Below are positions 43,352-52,883 of a stretch of DNA of 64,000 nt, piece after piece. Numbering within the stretch: position 1 is the first letter of the stretch; every line of letters starts with the position of its first letter. The notes beneath the pieces are model-generated. The model saw only the letters and a list, made by a program, of their open reading frames with translations, was not told the DNA's origin and did not search any database. The DNA is taken from NCBI RefSeq assembly GCF_006757745.1, contig NZ_AP019740.1, forward strand, positions 2,974,796 through 3,038,795. The letters run 5' to 3'. The DNA comes from Acinetobacter radioresistens DSM 6976 = NBRC 102413 = CIP 103788 (GTDB lineage: Bacteria; Pseudomonadota; Gammaproteobacteria; Pseudomonadales; Moraxellaceae). Both the position numbers and the translations under genes were made by a program.

Positions 43352-43383
43352 ATTTTAAAAACAGGTGTGAATTACACACCTGT
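43352..43383 (-). terminator. Rho-independent terminator of the acyl-CoA dehydrogenase gene
   Basis: On the minus strand, ACAGGTGTG-TAATT-CACACCTGT followed by TTTTAAAATT, just after the dehydrogenase stop. Confidence 0.82.
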
Positions 43384-43396
43384 CGAGTCAAAGTCA

Positions 43397-45199
43397 TTAA
43401 TCAAACTTGAACTGTTCCGGATTAAGTTCAAATAGGGTATCCATTCCAGAACGGATCATTGCCGCATGGGTTAAGGTACGGTTTAGAATGCGGCTATAAT
43501 AAAACTGCGCCGTAGCTACCTTGGCCGGATAGTAAGGATCTGTATCGCCCTGAGCAATTTTATCTTCCGCTACAATCGCCATTTTTGCCCACAAATAGGC
43601 AAATACGGTGTATCCGGAGAAATAAAGATAATCGACTGCTGCGGCACCAATTTCTTCTGGTCTCTGCTGCATTTTATCCACCACGTCTCTGGTCAGTTCT
43701 AACCATTCCTTGACTAGCTGCTCAAGCTGCTGCACCTGAGCAGAGAACTTATCGTGCTGCTGATGCTGCGCAGTAAACTCCTGAATTTCATCGGTCAGGG
43801 CTTTGAGCAAGTTACCTTTAGAACCAATTACCTTACGTGCCAGCAGGTCAATTGCCTGAATTTCGGTTGTTCCTTCATAAAGACAGGCGATCCGTGCATC
43901 ACGAGCAATTTGTTCCATTCCATGTTCAGCGATATAACCATGTCCGCCAAAAATCTGCATCCCATGCTTGGCCGACTCTACCCCCGTTTCGGTCATGAAT
44001 GCTTTGGCGATTGGGGTTAAAAGGGCAAGTTTGTTTTCTGCCTGTTTCTTTTCATCTTCATCATTTGAAAACTCGGCCATATCGACATAAGTAGATAAGT
44101 AATAGGCAAGGGCACGCGAGCCTTCTGCAAAGACTTTTTGAGTTAATAGCATTTGGCGTACTGCCGGGTGCACAATTATCGGGTCAGCCGGCAGTTCTGG
44201 GTGCTGGGGTCCAGCCAGAGAGCGCATTGCCAGGCGTTCTCTGGCATATGCCAGTGCGCCCTGATAAGAAGCTTCAGAAGCAGCCAGTCCCTGAATTGCA
44301 GTGCCGATCCGTGCCGAATTCATAAAGGTAAACATGCAGTTTAGGCCCCGGTTTTCCGGCCCAATCAGAAAGCCTTTAGCCTGATCAAAATTCAGTACAC
44401 AAGTCGCATTTCCATGAATACCCATTTTATGTTCAAGTGCACTACACACCACGCCATTACGTTCGGCAATATTCCCGTCCGAATCCAAATTAAACTTAGG
44501 TACGATAAACAGGGAGATTCCTTTGGTACCCGCAGGAGCATCTGGTAAACGTGCCAGTACAATATGAATAATATTTTCAGCCAGGTCATGTTCCCCAGCA
44601 GAAATAAAGATTTTTTCACCACTGATAGCATAACTGCCATCCGCATTGGGCACTGCTTTGGTCCGGATCAGACCCAGATCAGAACCCGCATGGGATTCGG
44701 TCAGGCACATAGTACCTGTCCATTCCCCCGAAATCAGCCGGGTAAGGTAGTGCTGCTTCTGCTGTTCGGAACCATGATGTTCAATAGTGCGCATGGCTCC
44801 ATGTGAGAGTCCAGGGTACATGCCCCAAGCCCAGTTGGTTGAAGTAATGATTTCTGAAATTGCAATACGGAATAGGGTAGGGAAGCCCTGCCCGCCATAC
44901 TGCTCATCGCCAGTGAGTGAAGTAAAACCCAGCTCGACATATTTTTTATAGGCATCTTTAAAACCGTCTGGCGTGGTTACTACACCATTTTCCAGCTTGC
45001 AGCCCTGCTGGTCACCAATACCGTTAAGTGGTAAAAGTTCGTTCTGGCAAAAATCTGCTGCAGCTTCCAAGTACTGCTCTAATATCTCTGCACTAAAGTT
45101 ATCTTGGGCAGCCGGATATTGTTGATAGCTCTGTTCAAAGTTTAAAAAATCATTGAGAACAAATTTCATGTCGCGTAGCGGTGCAATATAATTCGGCAT
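43397..45199 (-). CDS. Acyl-CoA dehydrogenase, 600-residue type with C-terminal extension
   Basis: FAD-dependent enzyme catalysing alpha,beta-dehydrogenation of acyl-CoA, the first step of beta-oxidation. CLTESHAGSDLGLIRTKA, KIFISAGEHD and HGMQIFGGHGYIAEHGMEQIARD mark the FAD and acyl sites, and the catalytic Glu lies in LYEGTTEIQAIDLLARK. At 600 residues it is longer than the 380-residue short-chain type. The extra C-terminal helical domain (about 470-600) is the ACDH_C type found in large enzymes such as DmdC. The substrate is likely a medium or long acyl chain. Confidence 0.92.
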   Translation of the reverse strand: MPNYIAPLRDMKFVLNDFLNFEQSYQQYPAAQDNFSAEILEQYLEAAADFCQNELLPLNGIGDQQGCKLENGVVTTPDGFKDAYKKYVELGFTSLTGDEQYGGQGFPTLFRIAISEIITSTNWAWGMYPGLSHGAMRTIEHHGSEQQKQHYLTRLISGEWTGTMCLTESHAGSDLGLIRTKAVPNADGSYAISGEKIFISAGEHDLAENIIHIVLARLPDAPAGTKGISLFIVPKFNLDSDGNIAERNGVVCSALEHKMGIHGNATCVLNFDQAKGFLIGPENRGLNCMFTFMNSARIGTAIQGLAASEASYQGALAYARERLAMRSLAGPQHPELPADPIIVHPAVRQMLLTQKVFAEGSRALAYYLSTYVDMAEFSNDEDEKKQAENKLALLTPIAKAFMTETGVESAKHGMQIFGGHGYIAEHGMEQIARDARIACLYEGTTEIQAIDLLARKVIGSKGNLLKALTDEIQEFTAQHQQHDKFSAQVQQLEQLVKEWLELTRDVVDKMQQRPEEIGAAAVDYLYFSGYTVFAYLWAKMAIVAEDKIAQGDTDPYYPAKVATAQFYYSRILNRTLTHAAMIRSGMDTLFELNPEQFKFD

Positions 45200-45517
45200 C
45201 GGCCATATCCTTATCGGGTTTGTAGTCTGAATTTCTATCTGTACGGCTCAAGCTATTTGTAAATAATATTTCGCACTGTGAAATTCAGTTATGTTTTATT
45301 CCATCATAATTTAAGAAATCTTGAAAATCCAGTGAAGCATAAGAATAGCTATTACAAAAAATTTCATATCAAGAAATTAAATTTTAGCTAAAATTTTTAA
45401 ATATACTCAGAAAAGCAGTCATCTTATTTTTACTAATCAAGTGGCTTAGGATTTACTTTAAATAAGCTGCACTTCTTATTGGTTCTATTGGATGAGACAG
45501 GCTGTGCCATTAGCTGA
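45200..45517. other. Intergenic region between dehydrogenase and FadL-like genes
   Basis: 318 AT-rich bases upstream of the acyl-CoA dehydrogenase. It should contain that gene's promoter. No gene or clear operator seen. Confidence 0.4.
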
Positions 45518-46891
45518 CTAGAAACGATAACCAATCTTTAATCCATAGCCGATAGAATGGTTATCTTTAAATTCGCTGACATAGTATTGACTTCCTGCCT
45601 GTGCACCGACTTGCCCCTTGGCGTCTCCAAGCCAGGTATATTTCATTCCTCCAGAAATAAAATATGACGTGACAGGGCTATATTGAAAGCCCAGTCCAAT
45701 ATTGTAATAACCTTTTATTGGACCGCCCGTAGATACATATTCTCCAGCACCGGAATCCCATCCTATAGAAGCAGAACCATTCCATTTGGAGCTAAAACGC
45801 TGTCCAATACCTAAATTCGCTGACCACTGGTCATGAAAATAGCGCACCAGATTAAATCCCTCCGGCCGGCTGGGCGTAGAAAGCACACCGACTATTTCAG
45901 ATATTGCGCCAAAGCGGTAAGGTTGAAATGCGAAGTCATCCCAGTTTACCCAGCGCACATTACCAAACAGAAGAGTGCCCGGCCGTAAACCAGTCTGGAA
46001 CTCAAAATTAAGCGAAGCCGGTGATTCAAATTTGGTGGTTCCAGACTCCCCTGCAGAAGGTAAACGGGCAACGATACTATTAATGGCAGCCTGCTGCTCC
46101 GGAGAAATCTGGCCAAGAGCTACCAGCTGTTGCAGATAATTGCCCACATAATCTCGTCCGGACCGGGTACTCAGCATATCAATCAGTGGTGCTTCTTCGA
46201 TGGCATTAATCTTGTGGGTGATTGCAGAGCGGTAAGTTAAGGAAGTCCTGATAGCCTTTTCAGGAATCTGGTAGGCGAAGCCGGCAAGCCAGCCCCAATC
46301 TCCTGTTTCCTCGGCCTGAAAGTTATAACCGTTATATAAGCTGTAAGTGGCCCCCCGCAGTTGAATATCGCTTTTAAAAGTCTGATAAACCGGCCCTGCA
46401 TAAATATTCCAGTTTTTATTGGGCTGATAGCCCATGATCCAGCTCAAATTTTGTGTATTTACCTGTGACAGGGTTTGTCCCTCAGGTATCTGACCATCTG
46501 TAGCCTCAGCCAGACTGCCAGTTGTAATTCCTGGCAGTACCACCTGATCCTGCGGAGTAGCAGTGAAACTGTTATTTCCTGAGTATTCACTGTCTGAAGC
46601 AAAAGGCTGATCATAAATCAGGCCAAATGAAAATTGTGGTGCAAGCTGCAATTTGAATGCAGCCGCCGGTCGATAATCAGTATTGGCAATATCATCAATC
46701 ATACGGTCAGTATTTGTCGTGCCAGCCTCTTGGCCCTTGAGTGTAGTATCACTGACCGTTAAAGTGGCTTCAAAGTAATTGCCCGGCTGTAAAAAACTGG
46801 AGATTGATTGGCCAGTACGGTCAAATGCTGCCGCATGAAGTGTTGGGCTAAATAATGTTCCAATTACTGTAGCGATTACTGTCTTTCTCAT
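45518..46891 (-). CDS. FadL-like outer-membrane transporter
   Basis: 457-residue outer-membrane beta-barrel of the FadL/TodX family, which takes up long-chain fatty acids or hydrophobic aromatics. A signal peptide (MRKTVIATVIGTLFSPTLHA) is cut before AAFDRT. Many amphipathic strands follow, and the protein ends SIGYGLKIGYRF with a C-terminal Phe, the signal for outer-membrane assembly. It lies within a beta-oxidation gene block, which fits uptake of the substrate that block degrades. Confidence 0.88.
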   Translation of the reverse strand: MRKTVIATVIGTLFSPTLHAAAFDRTGQSISSFLQPGNYFEATLTVSDTTLKGQEAGTTNTDRMIDDIANTDYRPAAAFKLQLAPQFSFGLIYDQPFASDSEYSGNNSFTATPQDQVVLPGITTGSLAEATDGQIPEGQTLSQVNTQNLSWIMGYQPNKNWNIYAGPVYQTFKSDIQLRGATYSLYNGYNFQAEETGDWGWLAGFAYQIPEKAIRTSLTYRSAITHKINAIEEAPLIDMLSTRSGRDYVGNYLQQLVALGQISPEQQAAINSIVARLPSAGESGTTKFESPASLNFEFQTGLRPGTLLFGNVRWVNWDDFAFQPYRFGAISEIVGVLSTPSRPEGFNLVRYFHDQWSANLGIGQRFSSKWNGSASIGWDSGAGEYVSTGGPIKGYYNIGLGFQYSPVTSYFISGGMKYTWLGDAKGQVGAQAGSQYYVSEFKDNHSIGYGLKIGYRF

Positions 46892-47037
46892 TCTTGTGAT
46901 CCTTTTCTTATATGGAATCTGATCGGTTATTGATCATGGTTTTTTATTTATAAAAATTCTTCTTAATCTGTTAATTTGTCTTGCATTTTTAATAAAAAAT
47001 CTAATTAAAAGTAGATTTTTGCTTTGTGAATTCTTTT

Positions 47038-48315
47038 TTAATCAGCTTTTTGCGGATCATATAAGCGGTCTTTAATAAATAACAACGGAATCAGGCCACA
47101 TAGAAAATAAGCAGCCCCCATTACCAGAAGGCCGGTTCCAATAGAGCCATTCTGAGCAAAAATACCAATTGTAACAGGCGCAAAAATTGCTCCAATTCGC
47201 CCGACATTAAATGCACCGCCAACCGCTTTTCCACGAATAGATGTTGGAAAACTTTCGGTCATGTAAGTAGCATTAATAGCAAATGGCATACCGTACAGAA
47301 AACCGAACAGCAACATCAGCCATAAAATATTGGCAGGTGTATTAAGGTAGACCAGAACAGGAATAAACAGCGCCGTACCCATGGTTCCAAAAGCAAAAAC
47401 TACACGGCGTCCCCAACGGTCGGCGACCATCCCTGCTACAACCTTGGCAAAGATCATGATCAGGAATGTACCGATCATATACATGGTCATCTCTTTAAAC
47501 TTGATGCCGACTTCGGCCTCAAGATAAGATGGTAACCAGTTACTCATACCGTAATAACCAAACTGTAATGCACCCGCGCTTAATGACCAGAGTAAAAACA
47601 TCTTGCGGTGTTTTCTCTCTTTAAATATATCTTTATATGGATTGGTGGTTTTTATAGTTTGTGCCAGCTGTTCGGCTTTCTTCAGCTTTAAGGCAATGGA
47701 TTTTTTCCAGGATTCCGGCTCTGGTACCATAAAATGAATCAGAACCGAGAGAAAGATGGGAACGATAGTAATCCAGTACAGCATTCGCCAGCCATAAGCC
47801 GGAATAATCCAGCCGGCTAACAGTGTGGCCACCAGAGATCCCATAGTGAAACCGGTCATTAGCGCCGCAAGTACCGTAGTCCGGTATTTGGTAGGCACAT
47901 ATTCTGACATTAAGGTATTACAGGCAATGTATAATGAACCCAGTCCGACCGCAGCCAGCGTTCTTAAAATAACAAACTGATAATAGGAGTCTGCAAAACC
48001 TAATGCACAGGATAGAACAGATGAAATTACCAGATAAATCACAATAATACGTACCCGGCCAAAACGGTCACAGGCCCAGCCGCCAATCAGGCCACCTACT
48101 GCACTGCCAATCAATGACCAGCTGCCCAAGGCACCTACCTGAATCGAGGTCAATCCGAATTCGGCTTTAAGACTGGTCAGGCTATAGGCTAAAAATGCAA
48201 TATCAGCGCCATCGACCAGTAAAACCAGAAATGAAAATATAAATGCGGTCATCCAGACCTTTTTAGCAGGTGGTACTGAAACCTCTTCTATTATTAAAGG
48301 TGAAACCTTTTCCAT
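47038..48315 (-). CDS. MFS transporter, aromatic/carboxylic acid:H+ symporter type
   Basis: 425-residue inner-membrane carrier with 12 predicted helices. LVDGADIAFLAYSL in TM1 and the motif A loop GGWACDRFGRVR point to the AAHS and sugar-porter side of the MFS. ADRWGRR repeats motif A after TM7. It would import an organic acid with protons. The neighbouring FadL-like porin and beta-oxidation genes suggest that it feeds them. The upstream divergent gene is an enoyl-CoA hydratase, 458 bases away. Confidence 0.87.
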   Translation of the reverse strand: MEKVSPLIIEEVSVPPAKKVWMTAFIFSFLVLLVDGADIAFLAYSLTSLKAEFGLTSIQVGALGSWSLIGSAVGGLIGGWACDRFGRVRIIVIYLVISSVLSCALGFADSYYQFVILRTLAAVGLGSLYIACNTLMSEYVPTKYRTTVLAALMTGFTMGSLVATLLAGWIIPAYGWRMLYWITIVPIFLSVLIHFMVPEPESWKKSIALKLKKAEQLAQTIKTTNPYKDIFKERKHRKMFLLWSLSAGALQFGYYGMSNWLPSYLEAEVGIKFKEMTMYMIGTFLIMIFAKVVAGMVADRWGRRVVFAFGTMGTALFIPVLVYLNTPANILWLMLLFGFLYGMPFAINATYMTESFPTSIRGKAVGGAFNVGRIGAIFAPVTIGIFAQNGSIGTGLLVMGAAYFLCGLIPLLFIKDRLYDPQKAD

Positions 48316-48773
48316 ATTAAATTTTCCTTATTATCTTTATTGCTTACAGCAAATTATTGTTTTGGTTATTAAACAGCGATTAGAAGTGATGTCATATAGT
48401 TAGATATACCGGTGATAGAACAGGCTCATCAAATTCCTAATATTTTTTCTAGTTTTCCTCCTGGGCTGTAGAGGCTTATCTTTATGGTTTCTGCTATTGC
48501 GTCACTGCAGCAGCTTTTGTCTTGAATTAAGTTTTTATATGAGTCGGATATTAATGAAATAAACCAGCTTCAGATGAATCCAAAATTTTATTTCATAATA
48601 CGAAATATAAAATCATATTCCCATAAACTGCTCAAGTGTTTTTCCTAAAACACTACAAAGAAGCCAAGAATGCCTATTAAGCTAAGTTTTTATTAAAAAA
48701 GCATTGCATTGGCTATAGAATAAACTTATTTTTAATAAAACATATTTCCGCATAACGAAACAATGGAGATAAA
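48316..48773. other. Divergent promoter region of the catabolic block
   Basis: 458 bases between the MFS gene (minus) and the enoyl-CoA hydratase gene (plus), rich in A/T. It should hold the promoters of both arms. No obvious regulator gene or long palindrome is present, so any controlling protein is encoded elsewhere. Confidence 0.4.
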
Positions 48774-49547
48774 ATGGAACAGGTCGTTCAGGTTGAATAT
48801 TTAAAATCCTATGTAGCTGTAGTTAAAATTCACCGTCCAGAAGCAAAAAATGCCTTAAATACCCAAGTGAGGATTCAGCTGGCACAAATCTTTAATCAAC
48901 TCAGCGATGACCCGGAAATTCGTGCCATTGTATTGACAGGCGGAGAACAGGACTTTGCAGCAGGCGCAGATTTAAAAGAGTTGGCAAATGCTCATGCAGT
49001 TCAGATGATGCAACGTCGCAGTGAGCGTTACTGGCAGGCAATTGCCAGCTGTCCAAAACCGGTCATTGCTGCAGTCAATGGCTATGCCTTGGGTGGAGGC
49101 TGTGAGCTGGCCATGCATGCAGATATTATTATTGCCAGCCAGACAGCGGTATTTGGACAACCAGAGGTAAAAGTTGGTGTAATGCCAGGGGCAGGTGGTA
49201 CCCAGCGTCTGTTCCGTGCGGTAGGCAAATTCCAGGCCATGCGCATGATATTGACTGGCTGTCTGGTTCCAGCTCAAGAAGCCTTACAAATGGGCTTAGT
49301 GTCCCAGTTAGTTGAAGAAGACAATGCGATTCCAGCTGCCCTCAAAATGGCTGAATCCATAGCTAAATTGCCTCCTGTCGCGCTGGAACAGATTAAAGAA
49401 GTTGCGCTGATGGCCGAAGATGTACCTCTTCATGCGGGCCTGGCGCTAGAGCGTAAATCCTTCCAGTTACTCTTTGATACCGAAGACCAGAAAGAAGGCA
49501 TGCAGGCTTTTATTGAAAAACGAAAACCAAATTATCAGGGTAAATAA
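48774..49547 (+). CDS. Enoyl-CoA hydratase/isomerase (PaaF-like)
   Basis: 257-residue crotonase-fold enzyme that hydrates a trans-2-enoyl-CoA to the 3-hydroxyacyl-CoA. The oxyanion-hole segments are FAAGADLKEL and GYALGGGCELAMHADI, and GVMPGAGGTQRLFRAVG carries a catalytic Glu/Gly environment. The sequence resembles PaaF and FadB-like hydratases. It is followed after 15 bases by the 3-hydroxyacyl-CoA dehydrogenase gene, which uses its product, so they form an operon. Confidence 0.92.
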   Translation: MEQVVQVEYLKSYVAVVKIHRPEAKNALNTQVRIQLAQIFNQLSDDPEIRAIVLTGGEQDFAAGADLKELANAHAVQMMQRRSERYWQAIASCPKPVIAAVNGYALGGGCELAMHADIIIASQTAVFGQPEVKVGVMPGAGGTQRLFRAVGKFQAMRMILTGCLVPAQEALQMGLVSQLVEEDNAIPAALKMAESIAKLPPVALEQIKEVALMAEDVPLHAGLALERKSFQLLFDTEDQKEGMQAFIEKRKPNYQGK

Positions 49548-49562
49548 TTCAGGGATAGAAAC

Positions 49563-51080
49563 ATGAGTATTCAAATTCAGCAGATCGGAATTATTGGCAC
49601 AGGTACTATGGGCGCAGGTATTGCCCAGATTGCAATCCAATCTGGCCACGATGTAATACTGTTTGATGCCAAGGCAGGGGCTGCAGAGCAAGCCAGAGAA
49701 AAACTCGGCAAGACTTTAAATACGCTGGCCAGTAAAGGAAAATTCAGTCAGGAAAAAGCCAATCAGGATTTGAGCCATCTTAGTATAGCGACCGAATTGG
49801 AACAGCTCAAAAACTGTGACCTGATTGTTGAAGCAATTGTTGAAAATCTTGAGGTCAAGCAGCAGCTCATGCAGCAGCTAGAAAGCCTGGTGGGTACACA
49901 AACCATTCTGGCTTCTAACACCTCTTCTTTATCTATTACTGCAATTGCTGCTGGCTGCAAGCGTCCTGAACAGATCGTGGGTTACCATTTCTTCAACCCT
50001 GTACCGCTGATGAAAGTTGTCGAAGTCATTCAGGGCTTCAATACCCGTGAGGATATTGTAGATGCACTCATGCAGCTTTCTGTCAAAATGGGTCATCATC
50101 CGGTTAAAGCACAGGATACCCCGGGTTTTATCATTAATCATGCGGGCCGAGCCTTTGGCAGTGAGGCCTATGCCATGCTGATTGAAAATGTGGCTTCAGT
50201 GTCCGAGCTTGACCGGATTTACCGTGATGGTATCGGTTTTAAAATGGGTCCATTTGAACTGGTAGACCTGACCGGGATGGATGTCTCCCATCCGGTGAGT
50301 GAGTCAATTTATCATCAGTACTATGAAGAAGCCCGTTATCGTCCAAGTGTTATTACCCGGCAGCGATATATAGCCAAACAGCTGGGCAGAAAGACCGGTA
50401 AAGGTTTTTATGACTATACGACTGGTGAAAAGCAGGGAGAAGACCCGGCAGTTTTTGTAGAAAAGCTGGATCAGTATCCAACTGTCTGGATTGCAGCAGA
50501 CCTTGAAAAAGACCAGAGTATTTTAAAAGATTATCTGGAACAGCAGGGCGTAACGCTAGAAACAGGTCCAGAGCCTTCTGAACAGGCTTTAGTGCTCATT
50601 GCCAGCTATGGTGAAGATGCAACGACTGCGGCCTTACGCTATCAGGTAAATCCGAAACAGGTAGTGTGTATTGACCTGCTATACGGTTTTAATAAACATC
50701 GTACTCTTATGCCAACCCTCATCACTGACTCAAAACATAAGACAGCAGCACATTCCATTTTTAATCTGGATGGCACTTCACTTAGCATGATTCAGGAAAG
50801 TACCGGCTTCGTAGCACAGCGTGTACTGGCCATGATCGTTAATCTGGGCTGTGACATTGCCCAGCAGGGTGTGGCCAGTGTTGAGGATATTAACGCTGCA
50901 GTACGTCTGGGTCTGGGCTATCCTTATGGCCCGATTGAATGGGGTGACAAGTTGGGAGCAGATAAAATTCTGCTTATTCTGGACCGTATGTCTGCAATTA
51001 GCCGTGATCCACGTTATCGTCCGAGTGCATGGTTACGCCGTCGTGTTCAGTTAAAACTGCCATTGGTCACGACTGTATAA
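49563..51080 (+). CDS. 3-hydroxyacyl-CoA dehydrogenase (PaaH-like)
   Basis: 505-residue NAD-dependent dehydrogenase that oxidises 3-hydroxyacyl-CoA to 3-ketoacyl-CoA. The N-terminal Rossmann motif is IGIIGTGTMGAGIAQIA. The catalytic His lies in VGYHFFNPVPLMKVVEV, and SNTSSLSI is present. The C-terminal 3HCDH domain occurs twice, at about residues 190-280 and 410-495, as in the two-domain PaaH/PaaC type rather than the single-domain type. Forms an operon with the hydratase. No thiolase gene follows. Confidence 0.93.
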   Translation: MSIQIQQIGIIGTGTMGAGIAQIAIQSGHDVILFDAKAGAAEQAREKLGKTLNTLASKGKFSQEKANQDLSHLSIATELEQLKNCDLIVEAIVENLEVKQQLMQQLESLVGTQTILASNTSSLSITAIAAGCKRPEQIVGYHFFNPVPLMKVVEVIQGFNTREDIVDALMQLSVKMGHHPVKAQDTPGFIINHAGRAFGSEAYAMLIENVASVSELDRIYRDGIGFKMGPFELVDLTGMDVSHPVSESIYHQYYEEARYRPSVITRQRYIAKQLGRKTGKGFYDYTTGEKQGEDPAVFVEKLDQYPTVWIAADLEKDQSILKDYLEQQGVTLETGPEPSEQALVLIASYGEDATTAALRYQVNPKQVVCIDLLYGFNKHRTLMPTLITDSKHKTAAHSIFNLDGTSLSMIQESTGFVAQRVLAMIVNLGCDIAQQGVASVEDINAAVRLGLGYPYGPIEWGDKLGADKILLILDRMSAISRDPRYRPSAWLRRRVQLKLPLVTTV

Positions 51081-51137
51081 TCCTTTAAAGTCTCTCAGGT
51101 ACTGCTTGTAGCAGCAGTACCTGTTCAGATACAAGAC

Positions 51138-51419
51138 TCAGACAGCTACATCAGCAAAACTTTTCTCACGCTGAAACATGGTAGCTACGTAAGAGCAGAC
51201 TGGAATAATCTTGACCTGTTTCTCACGTGCATAAGCAACTGCAGCATCAAGCAGTTCGCGTGCCACGCCTCGGCCACGTGCTGCCGGACTGACCCAGGTA
51301 TGATCAATAGCAAATTTGTCCTCACCCTGCCACACATAAGTCAGCTCGCCCAAGCGTTCGCCATTTTCAGGAATAATAAAGGCACCGCGCTGGTCATTTT
51401 CATAATGCTGAACTTCCAT
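51138..51419 (-). CDS. GNAT-like N-acetyltransferase (YjdJ type)
   Basis: 93-residue single-domain protein of the short GNAT family (PF14542). It contains the acetyl-CoA loop VSPAARGRGVARELLDAAVAYAREK followed by IIPVCSYV. AAGGAG stands six bases before ATG 51419, so the longer in-frame version from 51446 is rejected. Substrate unknown. Confidence 0.88.
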   Translation of the reverse strand: MEVQHYENDQRGAFIIPENGERLGELTYVWQGEDKFAIDHTWVSPAARGRGVARELLDAAVAYAREKQVKIIPVCSYVATMFQREKSFADVAV

Positions 51420-51580
51420 ACTTTTCTCCTTCATGAATCTTGTCAATTTGTTTTAACATGCCACATCCAGACAACAATTACCGTTGATTTGAGTTATTTT
51501 TTTAAATTGCACTTTGTTAAAAAATGTGCAACTCTACACATATTCAAATAGAGCATTCTATTTGAGACAGAATTTTAGTT

Positions 51581-51716
51581 TGACAAGGGGAGTAGCCTCC
51601 TCCAAGCGTAGCCGATAGTTTTTTATCGCGTTCGGTTGCGTGTCAGATATCGTCAATACACTTTGCAAAAAGTCGGTATCTGAGCATCAGGATGTTCTAA
51701 CCCTGGTGTAGGCAAG
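51581..51716 (+). ncRNA. yybP-ykoY manganese riboswitch
   Basis: The leader of alx contains GGGGAGTAGCC (51587-51597) and, downstream, CCCTGGTGTAGGC (51701-51713), the two conserved loop elements of the yybP-ykoY/Mn2+ aptamer. Internal helices such as GATATCGTC and GGTATCTGAG lie between them. A TerC/Alx gene downstream is the classic target. Assigned by motif and context; no covariance search was possible. Confidence 0.85.
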
Positions 51717-51776
51717 ACCTTGATCATGTTGACACAGATGAATAAACACATCTGGCAGCAGGTCAAGGTTTTTTTG
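51717..51776 (+). terminator. Expression-platform terminator of the Mn riboswitch
   Basis: ACCTTGA ... TCAAGGT with an internal CAGATG/CATCTG helix, followed by seven T residues, just before the alx ribosome-binding site. It would be disrupted when Mn2+ is bound. Confidence 0.75.
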
Positions 51777-51804
51777 TGCCCGTATGCCGGATGAGGAGAT
51801 AGTG

Positions 51805-52761
51805 ATGGAATCAATCGGCAGTATGGGATTGTATCTGGTATTTTTTGCCATAATTGCAGTCATGCTTTTGGTAGATTTTTTAGGTTTCAGACAGCATCAG
51901 GATCAGCCTGTTCCTATGAAGCAGGCTGCGTGGTGGAGTGCAGCCTGGGTAACCATTTCAGTGATTTTTGGTGCAGGTCTCTGGTTTTATCTGCAACAGA
52001 GCAGCGGAATTGAAATAGCCAACCAGAAAACCATGGAATACTTTACCGGTTATCTACTGGAAAAATCATTGGCTATTGATAATGTGTTCGTCTGGCTAAT
52101 GATTTTCTCGGCATTTGCCATTCCACCTGCTTTGCAGAAACAGGTCCTGCTTTATGGGGTTCTGGGCGCAATTATCCTGCGGACCATTTTTATCTTTATT
52201 GGGGCATGGATGGTACAGGAGTTTTCCTGGGTACTTTATATCTTCGGTGCCTTCCTGGTATATACCGGCTATAAATTTCTGAAAGGGCAAGATGATGACC
52301 CCAATATTGAAGAGATGGCCTTACTGAAATGGCTGCGTAAGCATTTTCGTATTACCCCGCAGCTCGAAGGTCATAAATTCTGGGTACGTAAACAGGGCCA
52401 GTTATGGTTGACGCCGCTCTTCGTAGTATTGATTCTGGTTGAGTTCTCTGATGTAATTTTTGCAGTAGATTCTATTCCGGCAATCTTCGCAGTCACCAGT
52501 GATCCGTTTATTGTTCTTACAGCAAACCTGATGGCGATTCTCGGTTTACGTGCCATGTTCTTTCTTCTATCTGGTGCTGCAGTAAAAATGCATTACCTTC
52601 CTTATGGTTTAGGTGTAATCCTGCTGTTTATTGGCGCAAAAATGCTTCTGCTTGACGTATTCCATATGCCAATCTGGATTTCTCTAGGCTTTATTGCAGT
52701 TGTGCTCACCATTACCGGCTGGATGTCATACCGTTATAACCAAAAGCAGCTACCACAATAG
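51805..52761 (+). CDS. alx: TerC/Alx family membrane protein, likely manganese exporter
   Basis: 318-residue protein with about nine helices. It resembles E. coli Alx across its length (FTGYLLEKSLAIDNVFVWLMIFSAF, VLYIFGAFLVYTGYKFL, DVIFAVDSIPAIFAVTSDPFIVLTANLMAILGLRAMFF), and the conserved Asp residues of the two repeats are present. Alx exports manganese in E. coli. The Mn riboswitch and attenuator lie directly upstream. ATG 51805 with GAGGAG 6 bases upstream is preferred over the in-frame ATG at 51784, which lies inside the leader. Confidence 0.93.
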   Translation: MESIGSMGLYLVFFAIIAVMLLVDFLGFRQHQDQPVPMKQAAWWSAAWVTISVIFGAGLWFYLQQSSGIEIANQKTMEYFTGYLLEKSLAIDNVFVWLMIFSAFAIPPALQKQVLLYGVLGAIILRTIFIFIGAWMVQEFSWVLYIFGAFLVYTGYKFLKGQDDDPNIEEMALLKWLRKHFRITPQLEGHKFWVRKQGQLWLTPLFVVLILVEFSDVIFAVDSIPAIFAVTSDPFIVLTANLMAILGLRAMFFLLSGAAVKMHYLPYGLGVILLFIGAKMLLLDVFHMPIWISLGFIAVVLTITGWMSYRYNQKQLPQ

Positions 52762-52775
52762 TCCACAGATAGTTT

Positions 52776-52805
52776 AAACGGTTAAGGCTCTGACTTAACC
52801 GTTTT
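52776..52805 (+). terminator. Terminator after alx
   Basis: 11-bp stem AAACGGTTAAG / CTTAACCGTTT with a 7-base loop and a short T tract. Confidence 0.7.
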
Positions 52806-52883
52806 ACGCATTATAACGGTATACAGTCGCTGAGAGTTACGGTTAAAATCGGTTGAAAAAAGTATAACTTGCAGGTTTTAACC

